Origin: Bradysia coprophila
Lineage: Eukaryota > Arthropoda > Insecta > Diptera > Sciaridae
Assembly: GCF_014529535.1 (NCBI RefSeq)
Contig: NW_023503608.1
Span: 3,224,001 to 3,288,000 of the forward strand
Reading direction: 5' to 3'
DNA length: 64,000 bases
Made by a program: the position numbers and the translations under genes. The notes beneath the pieces are model-generated. The model searched no databases. It worked only from the letters and a program-made list of their open reading frames with translations, and was not told the DNA's origin. Each line of letters begins with the position of its first letter. Position 1 is the stretch's first letter. This document shows, piece after piece, positions 1-14,469 of the stretch.

Positions 1-3000
1 GTCTTCATTCTCGTCATCAGAAGTTGGAAGACGATGCACGGCATTTAAATCAACTTTAAACGGATTATTGGAATCACTGGTGCCGTCATTGTAAAATGAA
101 GCGTTCATAACGTCCTGATTTCGCATCGATTTATTCAGAATGTTTATGAATTCTTCGTGATCGCCATTGGTCGAATTAATTTCGAATGCCGCCTGATCCG
201 GAGTGCTCAATGCATCCGGCGCGTATTCCTGTTTTTCGTCACCATGCATTGCTTCCTTAAGATTCATTTCCTGGTACGAGCATTGACTACTCGATGATCC
301 CGGTCGTTTTTCAGACATAACCGTCGAATCAAGATCGGCCGGTCGTTGTGCTATATCATCCAGGAAGTCGTTTTCTTCTGGAACTGGAACATCGACCATT
401 TCCTCGCATTTTGATCCTTTACGAGGACTCTGTGCCACCAATTCATCTTCTAAATGTAGCCGTGCAGCCATAGTTGCAGCAACATCACTAATGTCTAGAT
501 TATTTATCGGTGTTGTATTTGTTGGTGATGGAGTAGTCGGTATAAATTCTTTAGCGTCAGGATTCAACTGTGATGCCATATCTGCGTCAGACAAACTTAA
601 TTCCTCAATTCCAACAATTTCTGGGTCGTCGTGGGACTGATTATCGTTAGCCAACTAAAACATAAACATTTTCTGCTTAATTCGGGCGAACAATGCAATC
701 AAGAACAGGCATTTTCTTACGTCAGGACAAAGGCTTTCGGGTTCCACTGTTTCTTGTGAAATGAGATTTCGTTCTTGAGTTTCGTGTTCGTTAGCGTTTT
801 GGCTCACTTTAATATAATTCCATTCGTCTTCGGATTCTTCGCCACTTTCGGGTACAATTGCATTCTCTGGTTGGACGGGATCTTCAATTGGATCTGTAAG
901 AAGAAGAAAACAGAAAATTAATTTCAATTGCCACAAATGGTGTGAGAAAAAAGTGTTTTTCCAGTCGCTTGTCACAGGGCGCATTGAAATGAGCAGAAGT
1001 CATCAATCAAATGGGAATTGCAGACAGTGTGCATGTGGTAGAGTGGAAAGCTATGGTCGTTAGGTTCAAACCAAATCCAGCCTCGACTTACTATTCAAAT
1101 ATCGAAAATTCTGAGCTATCTAGCTAACAACGGAGAGCTTCAAATTTGATACAAACCCGAACAGTCTTACAAAAACATCGGTGCTGCTTGAACTAAACCT
1201 ACTAGCTATTATATGATATACAGACAACCTTCTCATAAAAATATTTAAAAGCAAATTAATCATTGCATTCAAATCGACTAACCTTCCTGTTCCCACGCAT
1301 AGATTGGTGAGATATCGAAAACATATAAAACATACAACAACACTGTGGACTTATCGGGAAATAACAATCGTTTAGACAATGGAAACTCAACATTGATTGA
1401 AACGAAATGAACGAAAGGGACAATGAGTGTTTCGGCTATTCCTTTTATTTGAACATTTCCGCAATGACGTGTTCATTCACCCTGTGAGTCATCAATGTTT
1501 ACATTTAGCTAAACAGTATGAATGTTTTGTGTTGCTAGATATAATCTTAAACTCTAACGCATAAACATGCGTATGGCATGCACTCTGAAACATTTTTTTT
1601 GGACTAAACGACGGTTTGACGACACATTTCGATATTGAGTCGTACTCGTCGTACTAATAATAGATATGTAATATTGAAGACATAGTGTTGTTAAGAGATG
1701 AAAGGCAATGCACTCTATCGCATTTATATCTCGTGCAAGAGGTATTCGCTAAACAAGAGATGTGAGATACTAAAAAGTAAACTTTCCGCAAATGAACGCA
1801 AAATTTTCATTGCCAAAATGAAAGAACCTCCAAGGGAGATTCATTTCTCGTCAGAAACGATCCTGTCACTGCGAATCTGCAGTGAATTCTATACGAAAAC
1901 CTTTTTCCGTATAGTTTTACCATTACAACGTTTAAAAATACTTTCACGTATTATTTCGGTATGTCTTGAACGTCTTGAAAAAAGAATAGAAAAGAAAGAA
2001 AAGCGATATCTCTCTCAAAGCATATTTTTTTTGTTGATTTCATTGCACTGAGAATTTTCAGACTTTTACCATTTTCTTCTTACATAATTTCCATTTTCAT
2101 TTTGAGTAAATTAAAAATAGAATTTTAATTCGAAAGATGGTTCGAGGAGATGTCTTCGTTTATTTTTTTGTAAATTGTGTTTTATGTCTCACAGCTTGCG
2201 AACGACAACAAATCAAACAATAGAAGGAAGAATGAAAAAAAAAACGAAACAACGGCACACACAGAATGTGTGTCTTTATAAAAAATTTATCGGAGTCTCA
2301 AACATGGCGAATGATTCATACAAAGCGAACTTACATTTATAACCAAATCATAATTTCCGCAACGAAAATAATTTTTTTTTGATCAATTTCGCATCTAATT
2401 TTGTTAAGCGTAACGCGTCTTGATTAAGTAAATCAACCAAATGAAACAAAAAAAAATTAGAATGAGATTTTTTTCGGTTAATAGAAAAACAAAAACAAAA
2501 CAATTACGTCACAAGAGCCTTTTTGACAGAGAGAACATGGCGATATATGATTAAATGTAGCATAACCATTTGAATTAGCAATGAAATGATATTAAAAAAT
2601 TCCTGTCTTTAAAATCTATGTTGCATGAATTCATACATACAATCGCGTCGAGAATAAATTTATGAAATTCGTTTTCTTTTCAAGCAAAACTTACTTCACC
2701 ATACCATCCGAATGTTTGAATTTATTTCAGTTTCACGTTTTTCGTTCCACAGACACGCAAATAATTTCTTTAATACTCTGGCACACGAAATAATAAATTT
2801 AGAAAAAAAAAATATTTAAATTTAGGCACTGGAACAAAAAACTATTAAACTAATTAAAATGTAATTAACAAACATCGAATGTTATTCGTATAAAAAATAA
2901 TTGTCAGTCTATTTATTCGAGCACTAGTTTTTGTTGCAATGTCGGATTTTTCCACACACACTAAATTCTTTAACGAAAGAATATGCCGGTTTTCGCTTGT

Positions 3001-6000
3001 CTCTTTCGTTCAAAATTCACTCAAATTTCTCACTCTCTTCGCGCGAAAGAGTGTATATATTAAATATAACGAAAACAAATTCTCTATTAATCTTGGTATA
3101 TATGGACCAATCGAGACATGTAATGCACTTTCGTAACTTGCAACAAAACCAGAGTGTAGTAAGAATTAAAAAAAATTGAACAACAAATTTTAAAATATTA
3201 AAAACGTGGGCCAATTCAACGCCTACCGTCCTTTATACAGTCTTTGTGAGATCAAGTTATAATTCCAATATTATAAATTACATTTCTTAAGTAGATCGAT
3301 GTGAAATGGAATTTATATGTTTAACACGAATGCGGCACAAAGTAATCATGTTCGTTTTTATATATAGTTTAAATATTTCGCACTCCCAAGAGCCAATGTC
3401 GACCTCCACTAAAAATGGTTCAAGGAGGTATGAAATCAAATTTCACAACAGCATGCAATATCAGGGTGCAATCTCTCGATATAATAGTACCGGCTGCATA
3501 AGGATTCAATGACTTTGGATTATTAAAATGAAATTCCACTGCATGCATGTATATATAACATAATGCAGAATATAAATGGGAGAGCATTTCCCATTAAGGA
3601 TACAGGGAAGAAAAACTCATAATTGTGATCAGATGGGTGTGTGTATGAGTATGGGTGTGAAGATGTTCAAATAGACATTGAACGGACATGTTTTTTTCAG
3701 GAAAACTGTCTAGTTTATGGTCTCATATGTATATACTGTATGCAACGGATATCCATTTAATATAGTAAATAATAATCAAAGTAAATGATGGAGACCTTTA
3801 GCTAACGTCATTTTATATAGCAAAATGTTTACATGCTATAGCATGGTGCTATACGACACCTTTAATTCCTCATAAAGCCAAGGCTTGAAACCTGTGCCAT
3901 ATTATTAAATTTTTCGATTAGGATAGTTATCTGTCTGTTCAACCCGGGAAAAAAGAGGAACTTTTATTTTGGTGGTGTTTTTGTGACCAGAACGTAGCGA
4001 GGGTCACAAGTCACCTGAGAAAATGAAATTTTCTACTTTTTTCCATGGTCAACGTTTTTCACAACAAAGGCTCCCGAAGTTTCAGCTGAGGTGAGAAAAT
4101 TACTATTTTCTCGCCTGCGTGAGAAAATCGGTATTTTCTCACCTCCGTTGTGAAAAAACATTTTCATACCTTGGGCATATATTTCGGAATTGACTAAAAT
4201 ATGCCGTTCACCACATAACTATTATTTTACTACTTTCTGAATCTGAATTAGGTCCTAGCGAGTGTAGCACTATATGCCTTCACACATTTTACAAAATCGA
4301 AACTGGTTTCAAATTGAAGGTAATAGAGCTAAATGAGGGTTTCAACACTTAATTCTATTGCCTGAACAAGCCCAGTTCTAAAATTAAAGTAGAAGATTTT
4401 GCATCAAACACTAGGCAATACTTTCAACAAAAGAAATAACAGACATTATGTGACGTATCAACGCACTTCAAGCAAAAGTGGTACTCTAAATAGGGTACTG
4501 AAACTTGACAGTGCTCCATACAAAATTTTACACTGTAAAAAGAGTGGGGATAAAATTTCATACAAAATAGTACTCTATTTGGCAGCTGTCATTAATAGTA
4601 CTTTTGCTTGAAGTGCGTTGGACTTGTAAAAGGGTACGGAACCACAAAGTCTCAATTAATCAAGCCAATACCAGATCAGAGAGAAGTTTGTGAAGAGTAG
4701 CTGGAGTTAATATAAAAAGGATCTGCCAATTAAATAACTACTGATATCCATCATATCCATCGATCACAGATTCCTTCAGGAATAAAATTTGTTTCTTGTA
4801 ACAGTTGAAATTAGAAGTTTGATGAGGAAGAGAAGAGGTATGGAAATTTTGTTGATGAAAAGAACAGAATAAAATCCTCTTTTCACCTGGATGTTTGTTC
4901 AACGCCTGCCTCTATGGGAATAAACGTGAACAACTCACTAAAATTTATCTCAACTGGATTTTACAATTTTTGCTTATTTTCACAGAGCTTAAAAGCTAAA
5001 CCATCATACAATGAAACATAATTGGACTTGACGATTAGGTCAAACAGCTGCCAAATACAGTACTATTTTGTATGATATGGCTTTACAGTGTACAACACTG
5101 TCAAGTTTCCAGTACCCCATTTAGAGTATCACTTATGCTTGAAGTGCGTTGTTAGAACAAAGTTGCAAAGTCAACTACCGGTTTGTCGATCATTCAAAAT
5201 CAAAATGAGTATTCAATTATGAGCAATACTGATGAGCGGCGAATATGTTAGTGCCGTCAGATACAAAAATCGTTTCATATTTAAGTGACGAATCGTTAAT
5301 ATGTCACCGTACAGCAGCGCTATTTCTTAGTCTTTTCATTTTCTTTAAACCTCAAGAGATTACTCTGCGAACAGAAAATCGGATCATCTAAACGTGAATT
5401 GACCTGCATTGCTGGGCACAAAAAAATCTCAGAAGGGCAGGACCTGTTCAGGATAGCCGGATAATTGTGGCTAATCCCCTAAAGAAGACAGACTCATTTC
5501 ACAAAGTCAATTTAAAGATTTTCCGATTGTCCCACCATTTGATGTTGTGATTTTCCCCTCTCGCTAATTGCAGATTCGCAGTAATTTATTCATTGAATTT
5601 GCTGAGTTACAACAACGTTTTTTTTTGATGAAACGCTATGCTTCAATCGTTTTCAGATTCATGACATTGAAAGTTGAAAATTAAAAGAAATAAAAAAATC
5701 AGTTGTAGTGGTTACGAGGGCAACGTTTCTTTGATATTTCTTTTCAATTCATCTTAATTCCTCATGGTATACACAGACACCTGCCTTAATGACTATCGGG
5801 AAAGAACTCTGAAATTCAATTCCATCGATATTGCGAGCGCCTGACATCTTTCAATATCCAGTAAGAGTGCGACAAGCGGAATTAGTAAACACAAACGACT
5901 CACCTTCAGTTTTTTCTGGTAAAACAGCGTCCACCAATTTAATAGATTCCGCAACCAATTCCATCGGTGTATCGGCAGCAAACATATTATTTTCATTTTC

Positions 6001-6640
6001 GAATTCCACACCATCGAAATTACGTTCAAGATTGTCGGCAACATCAACGTCCTTCTTCATATCACATTCCTCGACTTCATCCACCGTCTTCAAATAGTCA
6101 ACGTTTTCGAAATGTATGCCATGCGAGGAAACCAGCTCATCCGGTCGAATAGCATCGACCATATTATTTGCAATGTCGTCACTCTTTTCATTCAATTCCT
6201 CTGTAACGGGCGAACCGGTGGTGTCATCGTCAACATTTGATTCCGGACCAAAATAGTTATCGCTCGCATTGAATTCCGATGCTTTGCCATTTAATGGAGC
6301 ATCGTTGAGAAGAAGTGGTGGTGAATGTCGGTTATTTTCATCGATTATGTAGTCATCGTTAGAAATCCGGTTTTGATCAATTATTTCCGAACTCTTTTGA
6401 TTATCAATGGTGTAGGACTGGATGTTGTTTAGTGTATCGATCGATGGTGTTGTTAAGTTTGTATTTTTAATGTCCATGTCCAAGTCACCGTCGGTTAGCA
6501 CATTTGTTGACTTTTGAAAAATGTCCTGCGATACAAAGCGAAAATTTTATTGAAATTCTGATTCGGAGTGCTAGTCAGACCTTTACCTGATTTAAGTTGT
6601 CCAAAGTGGCATCGTTGCTGTTATCAAATGCGGTGTCCAT
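1..6640 (-). CDS. Large acidic PAM2-motif protein, 5' part (3' end beyond window)
   Basis: Four exons read on the minus strand: 6640-6587, 6525-5904, 893-721 and 654-1 (continuing past the edge). All junctions are GT..AG and the phases agree (0, 1, 0), giving 501 codons in frame. The start ATG at 6640-6638 is the first in frame, with AAAC before it. The protein is very acidic and low in complexity. Residues about 313-322 read LNPDAKEFIP (538-567), a close match to the PAM2 consensus that binds the MLLE domain of cytoplasmic poly(A)-binding protein (family knowledge). No signal peptide or membrane segment is visible. Intron 2 is about 5 kb and carries two MITE copies. I do not recognise the family; a TACC-like or ataxin-2/PAIP-like adaptor is possible but unproven. 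A role in mRNA regulation is an inference from PAM2 alone. Confidence 0.8.
538..567 (-). other. PAM2 motif coding segment
   Basis: Codes for LNPDAKEFIP followed by a Thr/Pro/Ser-rich linker. It matches the PAM2 core (Leu, Asn, Ala, Glu-Phe, Pro at the expected spacing) known from ataxin-2, PAIP, Tob and eRF3 proteins, which contact the C-terminal domain of poly(A)-binding protein. Confidence 0.75.
1030..1076 (+). other. tRNA-like pol III A/B box pair, possible SINE or tRNA relic
   Basis: TGGTAGAGTGG (A-box-like) is followed about 35 bases later by GGTTCAAACC, which fits the B-box consensus. I could not draw a full cloverleaf with a paired acceptor stem, so a working tRNA gene is unlikely. 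A tRNA-derived SINE head or decayed tRNA is the better reading. Confidence 0.3.
4459..4620. mobile_element. MITE, family 1 (TIR CAACGCACTTCAAGCA), copy 1
   Basis: A 162-bp element with inverted ends. It starts CAACGCACTTCAAGCAAAAG and ends with the reverse complement, CTTTTGCTTGAAGTGCGTTG. There is no coding content. Related copies lie at 5042-5151 (inverted, one end missing) and 60619-60770. No clear target-site duplication was found. Confidence 0.8.
5042..5151. mobile_element. MITE, family 1, truncated copy 2
   Basis: Matches the reverse complement of the 4459-4620 element from its internal AGCTGCCAAATA block to the terminal GCTTGAAGTGCGTTG, but lacks the other end. It lies 421 bp from copy 1 in the same intron. 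Confidence 0.7.
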
Positions 6641-9600
6641 GTTTCCCCAAGTATCTAACTGTGGATTATCTCAAGAATTTCAGTAGGATACACCACACGT
6701 AACGCTTTGAGTTGGCCTCGATTATAACTACCGCTGAATGTTTCCGGTTGAGTAGACTGAAATTGAAAGAGAAGAAAAAAATTATTTTCAGCTTTTTAGC
6801 CGTGTAGAGTACAGTGATCTTCACAATATTATCGACTCGGCATGGAACAAAGATTACGCGATGCATGAATGTTTTTTTTTTCTTCTCGAAATGAATTCTA
6901 TCTAGAGGCGAGACTGTATTTTCAATTTGGATTTAAAATCCAGTTTTGTTCACAAAACATTATACGCCTAATAAACTTGATTCGCTTGTCAAATTCCGCA
7001 ATAAACACTCTTCATTCTACCATTCTAACCATTTACACTCATAAAACGTTTGTGGAAATTTCAGTTTTCGTCGTATTTTGCCAGCACAAATGGTTTTTTA
7101 ACCTGAACGTATTAGAAACAGCTAACCATCTGTTTTATCGACAACAACGCCAAAATAAGCGATGAGCTCTGGTTCGTACAGTTTATGTATCCAAATGTAT
7201 GTTAAAATCATTAAATTAGAAGATTTTGCATCACGTAAATGAAAATACATTAGCAGATGTAGTCATTATTCACAGCAGGGCTTTGACACTTGTCAATTCA
7301 GTGTTCATGCTGGGAGCAGTGCTCTGAATTATAATGTGCTTGTCGTTCCTAGAATGTCAATAATACATAGACCACAAACCGATTAGGTGAACTGAGTCTC
7401 GAGTCATGAAGTACACGACCTGCAAGAAGATTACGTAGAGGATGATAAAGATAACAAAACTATTTTTGAGATCTTTTTTTGACAACTACCACCCTAAATT
7501 CACGGATGTTTCTTAACTTTGAACCACTAGATTTGATATTTAATTAGAATAACGCTCACGTCTTCAATGAATCTTATGTCTTAGAGAGGCAGTTTATATT
7601 GAAGGCGTGAAAAAAAGCAGTCCGACACCTCTGGCACTTAAAATGAATTATACATTTTCAAGCACATGCCGATGATAACGACAACATCGATAACGACAAC
7701 AAAAATAATGACAAGTTCTAGGTAATACGGTCCTCTCTATATAGTAAAATGCGTGTTAAAAATTTGAAGTACAAGATTTGTTATCAACCGATTAACAATA
7801 CTTTGATCGAGAGAAGTACCAGACCTGATAATAATACTGATCATATGCCTGATATCTGTAACAGGTTAGTGATGAAATGAAAGAATGACTATACACTGAT
7901 TTAACAACCTACGAAGGGTTTGGACTAGCTCATTGCTATACTAGTTTCGCTACTGATGGCTATTCTCTTCATTACCGAAATATTTGTTGTGCCAGTGAGT
8001 GCAACAACTGAGCGATAAGCCTATGATGTAGAGAAATTAGTAGTGACCGGATACGGTATCATACTTGACTCAAGCCGATTCAATCAGCTTTGGTTTTGTT
8101 TACGAATCTGTCTGCGGCTGAGCTTTAAGCTCTCACCCTGGCAACTCAATCGAGCAATGAAAAGCAGACGAGTTAGCCACTATTGATTGATTCATATGAT
8201 AACGAATCAACGTGAAACATTGTTTGAGACGACACTGTCTAATAATTATACCAATGATCTAATTGATGTTCCAAATTCCTTTTTATTCGTATCAGAAAAG
8301 GTACTCTCTTTCATGGAAAGCGATTACAGTAATGAAATTAATTCCCAAAACACTGATCTCATTTCCGTCACATGTACAGGTGTAGTGTACTTGTCATATA
8401 AAATGACAAAAATTGGAATTCTGATAAAGCCATTATTTGTAAATTTCTATGCCGATAACAATCGTGTTGTTCTCTCTTTGTCTGTTCATACTACACCATT
8501 TCAATCATAGCTATTTTTACCGAGTTATACAGTGACACATCACCTTTCTATCATTATTATTATCTGTTTGGAATTTGTTTAACAACAACACAATAAAAAC
8601 AAGGTGTACACAAAAATTAAAACCTACAAAAAAACAATCCGTGAGAGTGGCTTTTCAGCAAAACATTTTTTTCATTCTATAGACTTGATTTTTCATGGGA
8701 ACCGAAGCACAGACAGAAGACTTTCTTCCGTCTTTTCTAAACCGTTAATGCATATTGTAAAGTTTCAGTTGGTTCGCTCTTTAGATTCTGGGTCTAGGTA
8801 TTGTTGATTCTACAAAAAAAAAACCCGAGGTGCGAGGTTCTGAGGGATGGGATCACCATCAAAATAATTTTTTTTAAACTTCAACGTAAGCAAAGAATTA
8901 TGATTCTGATGAAGGTAGTTGAGTTCATCATTTTTAATAACACGAACTAAGTGCACGCCCATTTTTATTTTTGAAGAACGCGAACCAAATATTAATTAGG
9001 CAAATTTCATTCAACTCATATAAAGAAGCGTCGCATTGTGGTGAATTAACTTCGACATACGTTCTAGTTGAAACAAGCTTTAAAGAAAAATCACTCATCA
9101 TACAAACGGTGCTAATTAGACCGAGTACTGTAAGCTATCCTTTTTTGTAGTAAGTTGCACAATGTTTTCATTTTCATAAAAACTTGCCCCATGATGACTC
9201 ATTGAGTTCACCATTACCATAGGCAGTCTGTGCGTCTGGTAGATATTAACGTAACAAAAAAACGAGCTTACGAATAGAAAGTAATGGATTATGAGTCTGC
9301 CAAAAGCCATGGATTTGTAATAATCCCATACACGCGTGTGGTTACTGATGAATTCGCAATATTTTACATCATATATCAACCCCACTACCTGAAGCCATAT
9401 CATTAATTTAACCTACTACCACAAATTCGATTTCATGATGTCATCGTACCCGAAAGTCAATAGGTCCATCGGATGTCATGTCTCTACCGTTTTTTTTTAT
9501 TCGTAAAGAGATAAGGACGGCAGTTGGCAAATTTTTTGACTTCGTTGAAACTGATAAAAAAAATACAAAATTGATATTCAAATATTCAAATTAAAAATGA

Positions 9601-12403
9601 ATGCTGGCCTGGTGTGTAGTCATAACTGTGACAATTCGTTTTGTCATTGGTGTTATACAAAATACCGAACACATAGATGAGGGAAAAAAAACACCTTGCT
9701 CCATGGACGGCTCTCGTGTATAACAATAGTGTAATAATGGCACCATTGTCAAGAGCGCCACAAAGTATGTGTATGCTCTAATCCGAATCGGTACATTAAA
9801 AAAAAAAAAACTAAAATCTCTTCACACATGTCTGATTCATAGCAGGGCACTGTGCTGTAAAATTACATTGGCATGAGTCATACTCAAGCTGTTGCTTTCG
9901 TTCTTCTATATACCACATTAATTGGTCGAGATATTTAATGATTATTGTGTGCAATGGATTAGATTATTTTATATCGTTGCGAATGATCGTTCGATGGAGT
10001 ATAGGAAAACACGTACATATTCAAGACAGAAATGAAGAATAAGATGGTAGCTCAGAAGCTCACACAAAAAAAATTGAAGAAAGAAAAAATTTTATGGAAG
10101 AAATATGTTTATTCGAAGCAAATATAAATGGTTCGACGAAAATCAATAGTGCGTCGCGAATTCATTTTTTTTACTTGAACAATTAATTGGATTACATCAG
10201 CTACTTGCAAAGATGGCAAAAATGTATATTTTAATTTCGAATATAAATTTGTGTATAAATGATTCACCCGTCTACCCGACATACATTCGTGCAAAACCAA
10301 TTTTTTTTTGTGTATTATTTGCCTAACTTTACCATATCTGTTCAAAAATAACTTATGAGGCAACGCCTTTCCTTAAAATATGGTTGATTTCATATGCACG
10401 TACATACACTAACTAAACCTAACCATACAGTGTATGGCCATTAAAAAAAGAATTATACGAAGAAAAAGAATATTTATCACATGCTCTTTTTTACAGCGCT
10501 ACTAACACGACAAGAAAACCAATTTTCATAGACAAAATTATGATTAACAACAATCTATAATAATTTTGCCGGTATACCATCGCACAGCCACAAGGCGTTT
10601 TTCTGTTTAGTCAATGGAAAAAATTTCTTTTTTTTTCGTGTTGAATTTTTATTTTATTGAAACAAAATCGAAAATTTCTGCGAGAAGAAGTTTTAAATGA
10701 ATAAATTCTGTTTCCATAAACAGACATTCGAAAATATAAAATAAAAATCCAGTTACTTATACTTGGCATAATATGTACGGAATATAACGTCGGGCTAATG
10801 ACCTTTCATTGAGCCACAAAAAAAAAGGCAAAAGAAAAACTTTATTGTAAACCACAATTTCATAATTTTTCTTTATAACAATTATACATCTCGTTTACAT
10901 TGTACGAAATCGCAACAGAAGTAAAAAATCCAGCTAAAATAAATTACCTTTTCGCAACAAAGAGTTCACCAACAAAAAAATTTGTAATTTTTTTAAAAAT
11001 TCTCTAAACAACACACTGATATACTAAATATAATGATTTTCACCGGTACATTCACGAACAATTGTTCCAAACAAATGTTTCTTTTTTTTGTGTAACAGAA
11101 AAATTTAATTTAACACTACGATCAGATAATAATTAAAACTTTTAGCTGCAATTTGATGGTCGCTTTTAGCTCTTTCGAATAGAAATTATAACAAAAAAAA
11201 AGGTTTTTTATTCACAAATATCTTTTTTACTGGGACAATAACTTGGTTATTTAACCCTTCACTAGAACAACATTTAAGTAAATATATAAAATAAAGTTAT
11301 GGTTAATACAAATTCGAATTGTGAAGCGCGATTTAAAGTAACCTTGCCAACTCAAAGTTTCAGGGTAGACTAAATCCGAAAATGCATGAGTCAGTGTTGG
11401 TTGCGGCGCTGCTGTTCAAGATGGAATTCTATGAGTTTGTGTACTCTATATACACAACGATATACCAAAAATTCTGTATGCATAAAGTATAGCCATGGCG
11501 AATATAGAAAATATAAAAAAAAAATTTGTTCAACTCATGTATGGAACGACACAATTTTTGTTTTTATATATAACTATGCTATAACGAAGAGAGATGAGTG
11601 TAGAAGAGTGTTACGGATGTGATCCAACATTTTGAGCAAGTATTATGGTTTTTCGTTCATTGAACATTATTCTATCCAATTAATTACAACGTAATAGAAA
11701 ATGTAGATCTAACTGTCTAAGCTGAAAACAGTTTAATTTACTAATTTATTTTGCATTTGCCATTTGTGTTAAAACAAAAATTAATAAAAATCCATGATAA
11801 ACATGCACAAACACACCAACACACACACACAGACTTTTCAGTAAAAAAAAGAAAGACGAAAAAAAAACTTTTCTCTCAGTAAACAGAATTGTTGTCGGTT
11901 CAATTTCGCCGGTTGGATATCTCTATCGTATAGACGTAACTATAGGTACACTTATTATTACTCATACTTTCGTTAATATTCAAAGACTAGCTTCATTATC
12001 CGTCTATTACTGAATTATTCATAGGAAAACATATTTCATTGGTAAATTCAGATTTGAAAAATTGTTATTCATGTGTTCAATATCGACAGTGATGAAAATC
12101 TAAGCCAACAACTCTATCCACTATTCTATTGAACGGTCTCTTATACAGCAAAGATGGTGACGAAAAATGTTAAAAATAATGAAGTAAAAGATTTGGTTCC
12201 ACGGGGTTTCACGAGTTGTGTTGGTGAAACGGTAAGAAAAAATCAATACTTCAGCATCGATTCATTTCCTTCACTACATTACTTGACACCAATACACTCT
12301 CATCGTAAATAGTAACTGTAGATTGTGTCCTTGTTTCTAAGTGTGACGACTGCCCTTGGAAACAATGGCTACAATCACACCAGGCAATAGTAGTTTGCTA
12401 TAC

Positions 12404-12560
12404 TAGGGAGGTAATAGGATCATTCCCTGGGGAAAACCCTTTACTTAGCTCGTAAAGTAAAATAGCATACTTCATACGGGAAATAATTTGATATCTCGTA
12501 TCACGATTCGGGCTGAAGCCCTTGGATACTTTTACTCATCTGGATACGATGTATAGTAAT
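12404..12560. repeat. MITE-like element, family 2, diverged copy
   Basis: Shares ATCTCGTATC, the GGGCTGAAGCCC-type centre and TTTTACTCATC.TGGATACGA with the hairpin at 15408-15501. The arms here are more diverged. Confidence 0.45.
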
Positions 12561-14469
12561 CTACTATTACGTTGGATACTGCGAAAGTACTTCATTATAT
12601 GAGGTAACAATTTTGTGATAGAAGCAAACTCTACAAGTATATACAGAGCCGAAGGCGAGGTGTACAACTAAACTTGTCGAAAAACAGTTACCAAAGAAAG
12701 TTGTTCTGAAATACACGAGGGGGTTTGCGAGTATCACAAAGTTGTTTCGAAAGTAATGAAGTACGTAGGAATAGGAATTGAAAAAAATTAACCGAAAATA
12801 GTCGACATGTTCGATCATTTTCGCAGGGGGTCAATTGCTATGTAATGATCAACTTTCGCATGGGACAGGTAGTAAAATATATAGTTTCTTAGAATTAGGT
12901 AAGTTATTTACTGAGTAATTACTTCATTGACATGAGCGGTCAAACTAACTTCCCCAGGATTTCAATTATTTGAACTAGAGTGTAGGATATAGCTCTTGTC
13001 CTCGGCCATTCGCACATGAAAATAGAACTTTTAACAACTAGAACTATGTTGTCCTTTCCCAGGCGGCGCGAATGCCATGATTAAGCCTGGAACTTATAAA
13101 TTTATTTATAAACCTGGGTCTAATGGAAGTTTGCTATTCTTAGAGTAAACAATTGATTAATTCAAGAATTCCATCTCACCATTAAACTATTCCGTGACAT
13201 CAATGAACCACTCCATTATCATAATCGCTTAGATCGGTAATTATCTTAGACGAAATACCTAATAAAAGTAATAAAATTTCCATAAATGGAGTTCAGTTTT
13301 TTTTTGTCTGCAATATTTTTAATAATTTACGTTAATGCGAAACTAACACCATAACAGAAACATCGTAATTTGGCTTGGCTTGAAATAAATATGTCCATAG
13401 CGGATATTAAAAAGACAACGAACGTATGTAGCTTCCGATCCCATGTTTCACTAAACATAAAACCACAAAAAGTACACCACAAATCGTTGTTCGTATTAAA
13501 GCGCAAAAAAAGAATGTTTCAAGATCACATTACGCTGTTTGTTTTGTGCAGAGCCTGTGTTAGACTCACAATCTTTTTTTTATGAAGCTTTTTTTTGAAG
13601 GATTATTCTCAAAGCAATCAAAGTCATCTTCATTTATCGCAAAAGTATACGTAAGTTTCTCTGTTACACAATATAACTTAAGAGCGATTGACCCGTGGTT
13701 GTTTGGCCTTGACTTTTTTTTGGCAATGTCTTCAATCGAACGAAAATTGCACCGAAAAACTCACAAAAACTCACGAAAAATTATCGCTTTACTTGGAAAA
13801 ATTCGGGTCTCGGAAAATGACATTATTGCGGGGCATTCTAATGGCTTCACACTTGCAAAAAAATGGGTCGACGCTTTTAAGGATTGTATGATGTAACCAG
13901 TTGCGTTATTTTAACTGATTTTTTTTTTCTTTAAAAAGTAAATAATGTTAAAACGCCACCAGTGTCATCATTTAAAAATATCATAATTTTTCGCGTGTAA
14001 TGGGTATGTTTAAATAACACTCACATGGGATGTGCCATTTCAAGGAACGGTAGCACATTATGTGACAATTTGTAGAAGGGGATGTTATTGTATCGTGTAA
14101 CTATAGTTTATATTTAACCTTATAAAGTCAGCTAATGTCATTTCATGTCTCATCTGTTGTCAACAGTATAAGTCATAAACGACAAATGATGAACTCTGGC
14201 TTCCATGGTATTAGGTTTTTCATAATTGTTTAAAAAATGTTTATTGGAGCAGTAAACCAAAAGGCAGGAACTGCGATTTCAGGGCAATGAATCCTGTTCA
14301 GTTTATTAATTTAAAAGCCAGTATTAAATGTTGGTGGTAAGCTAAGCGGTCCAAGAGCGGCAATATATTTTCAGAAACTGGATGTCTGAACACAAAGCAC
14401 CTAGCATAGTAATAGAATATTTGATGTCTGAAAATACTACTCTACTTAATACCATTAAGTATGGTTTCC

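Larger units (their letters stand above)
894..5903. other. Large intron of the PAM2 gene
   Basis: Non-coding stretch between exons 2 and 3. The phase-1 exon end at 5904 (a G) joins the AT at 893-892 to make a Gasp codon, GAT (Asp). It is AT-rich with many A/T runs. It holds a tRNA-like pol III box pair near 1030-1076 and two related MITEs at 4459-4620 and 5042-5151. It also has a stretch near 4015-4165 where GAGAAAAT and its complement alternate. Open frames here have no recognisable content. Confidence 0.6.

Noticed and set aside
8187-8510. 107-codon plus-strand frame
   Set aside because: It stands alone without recognisable features and is of a length expected by chance in this gene-poor region.
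13582-13896. Overlapping 104- and 67-codon frames
   Set aside because: They hint at coding but have no neighbouring exons, no motif and no clear start; left out for lack of support.
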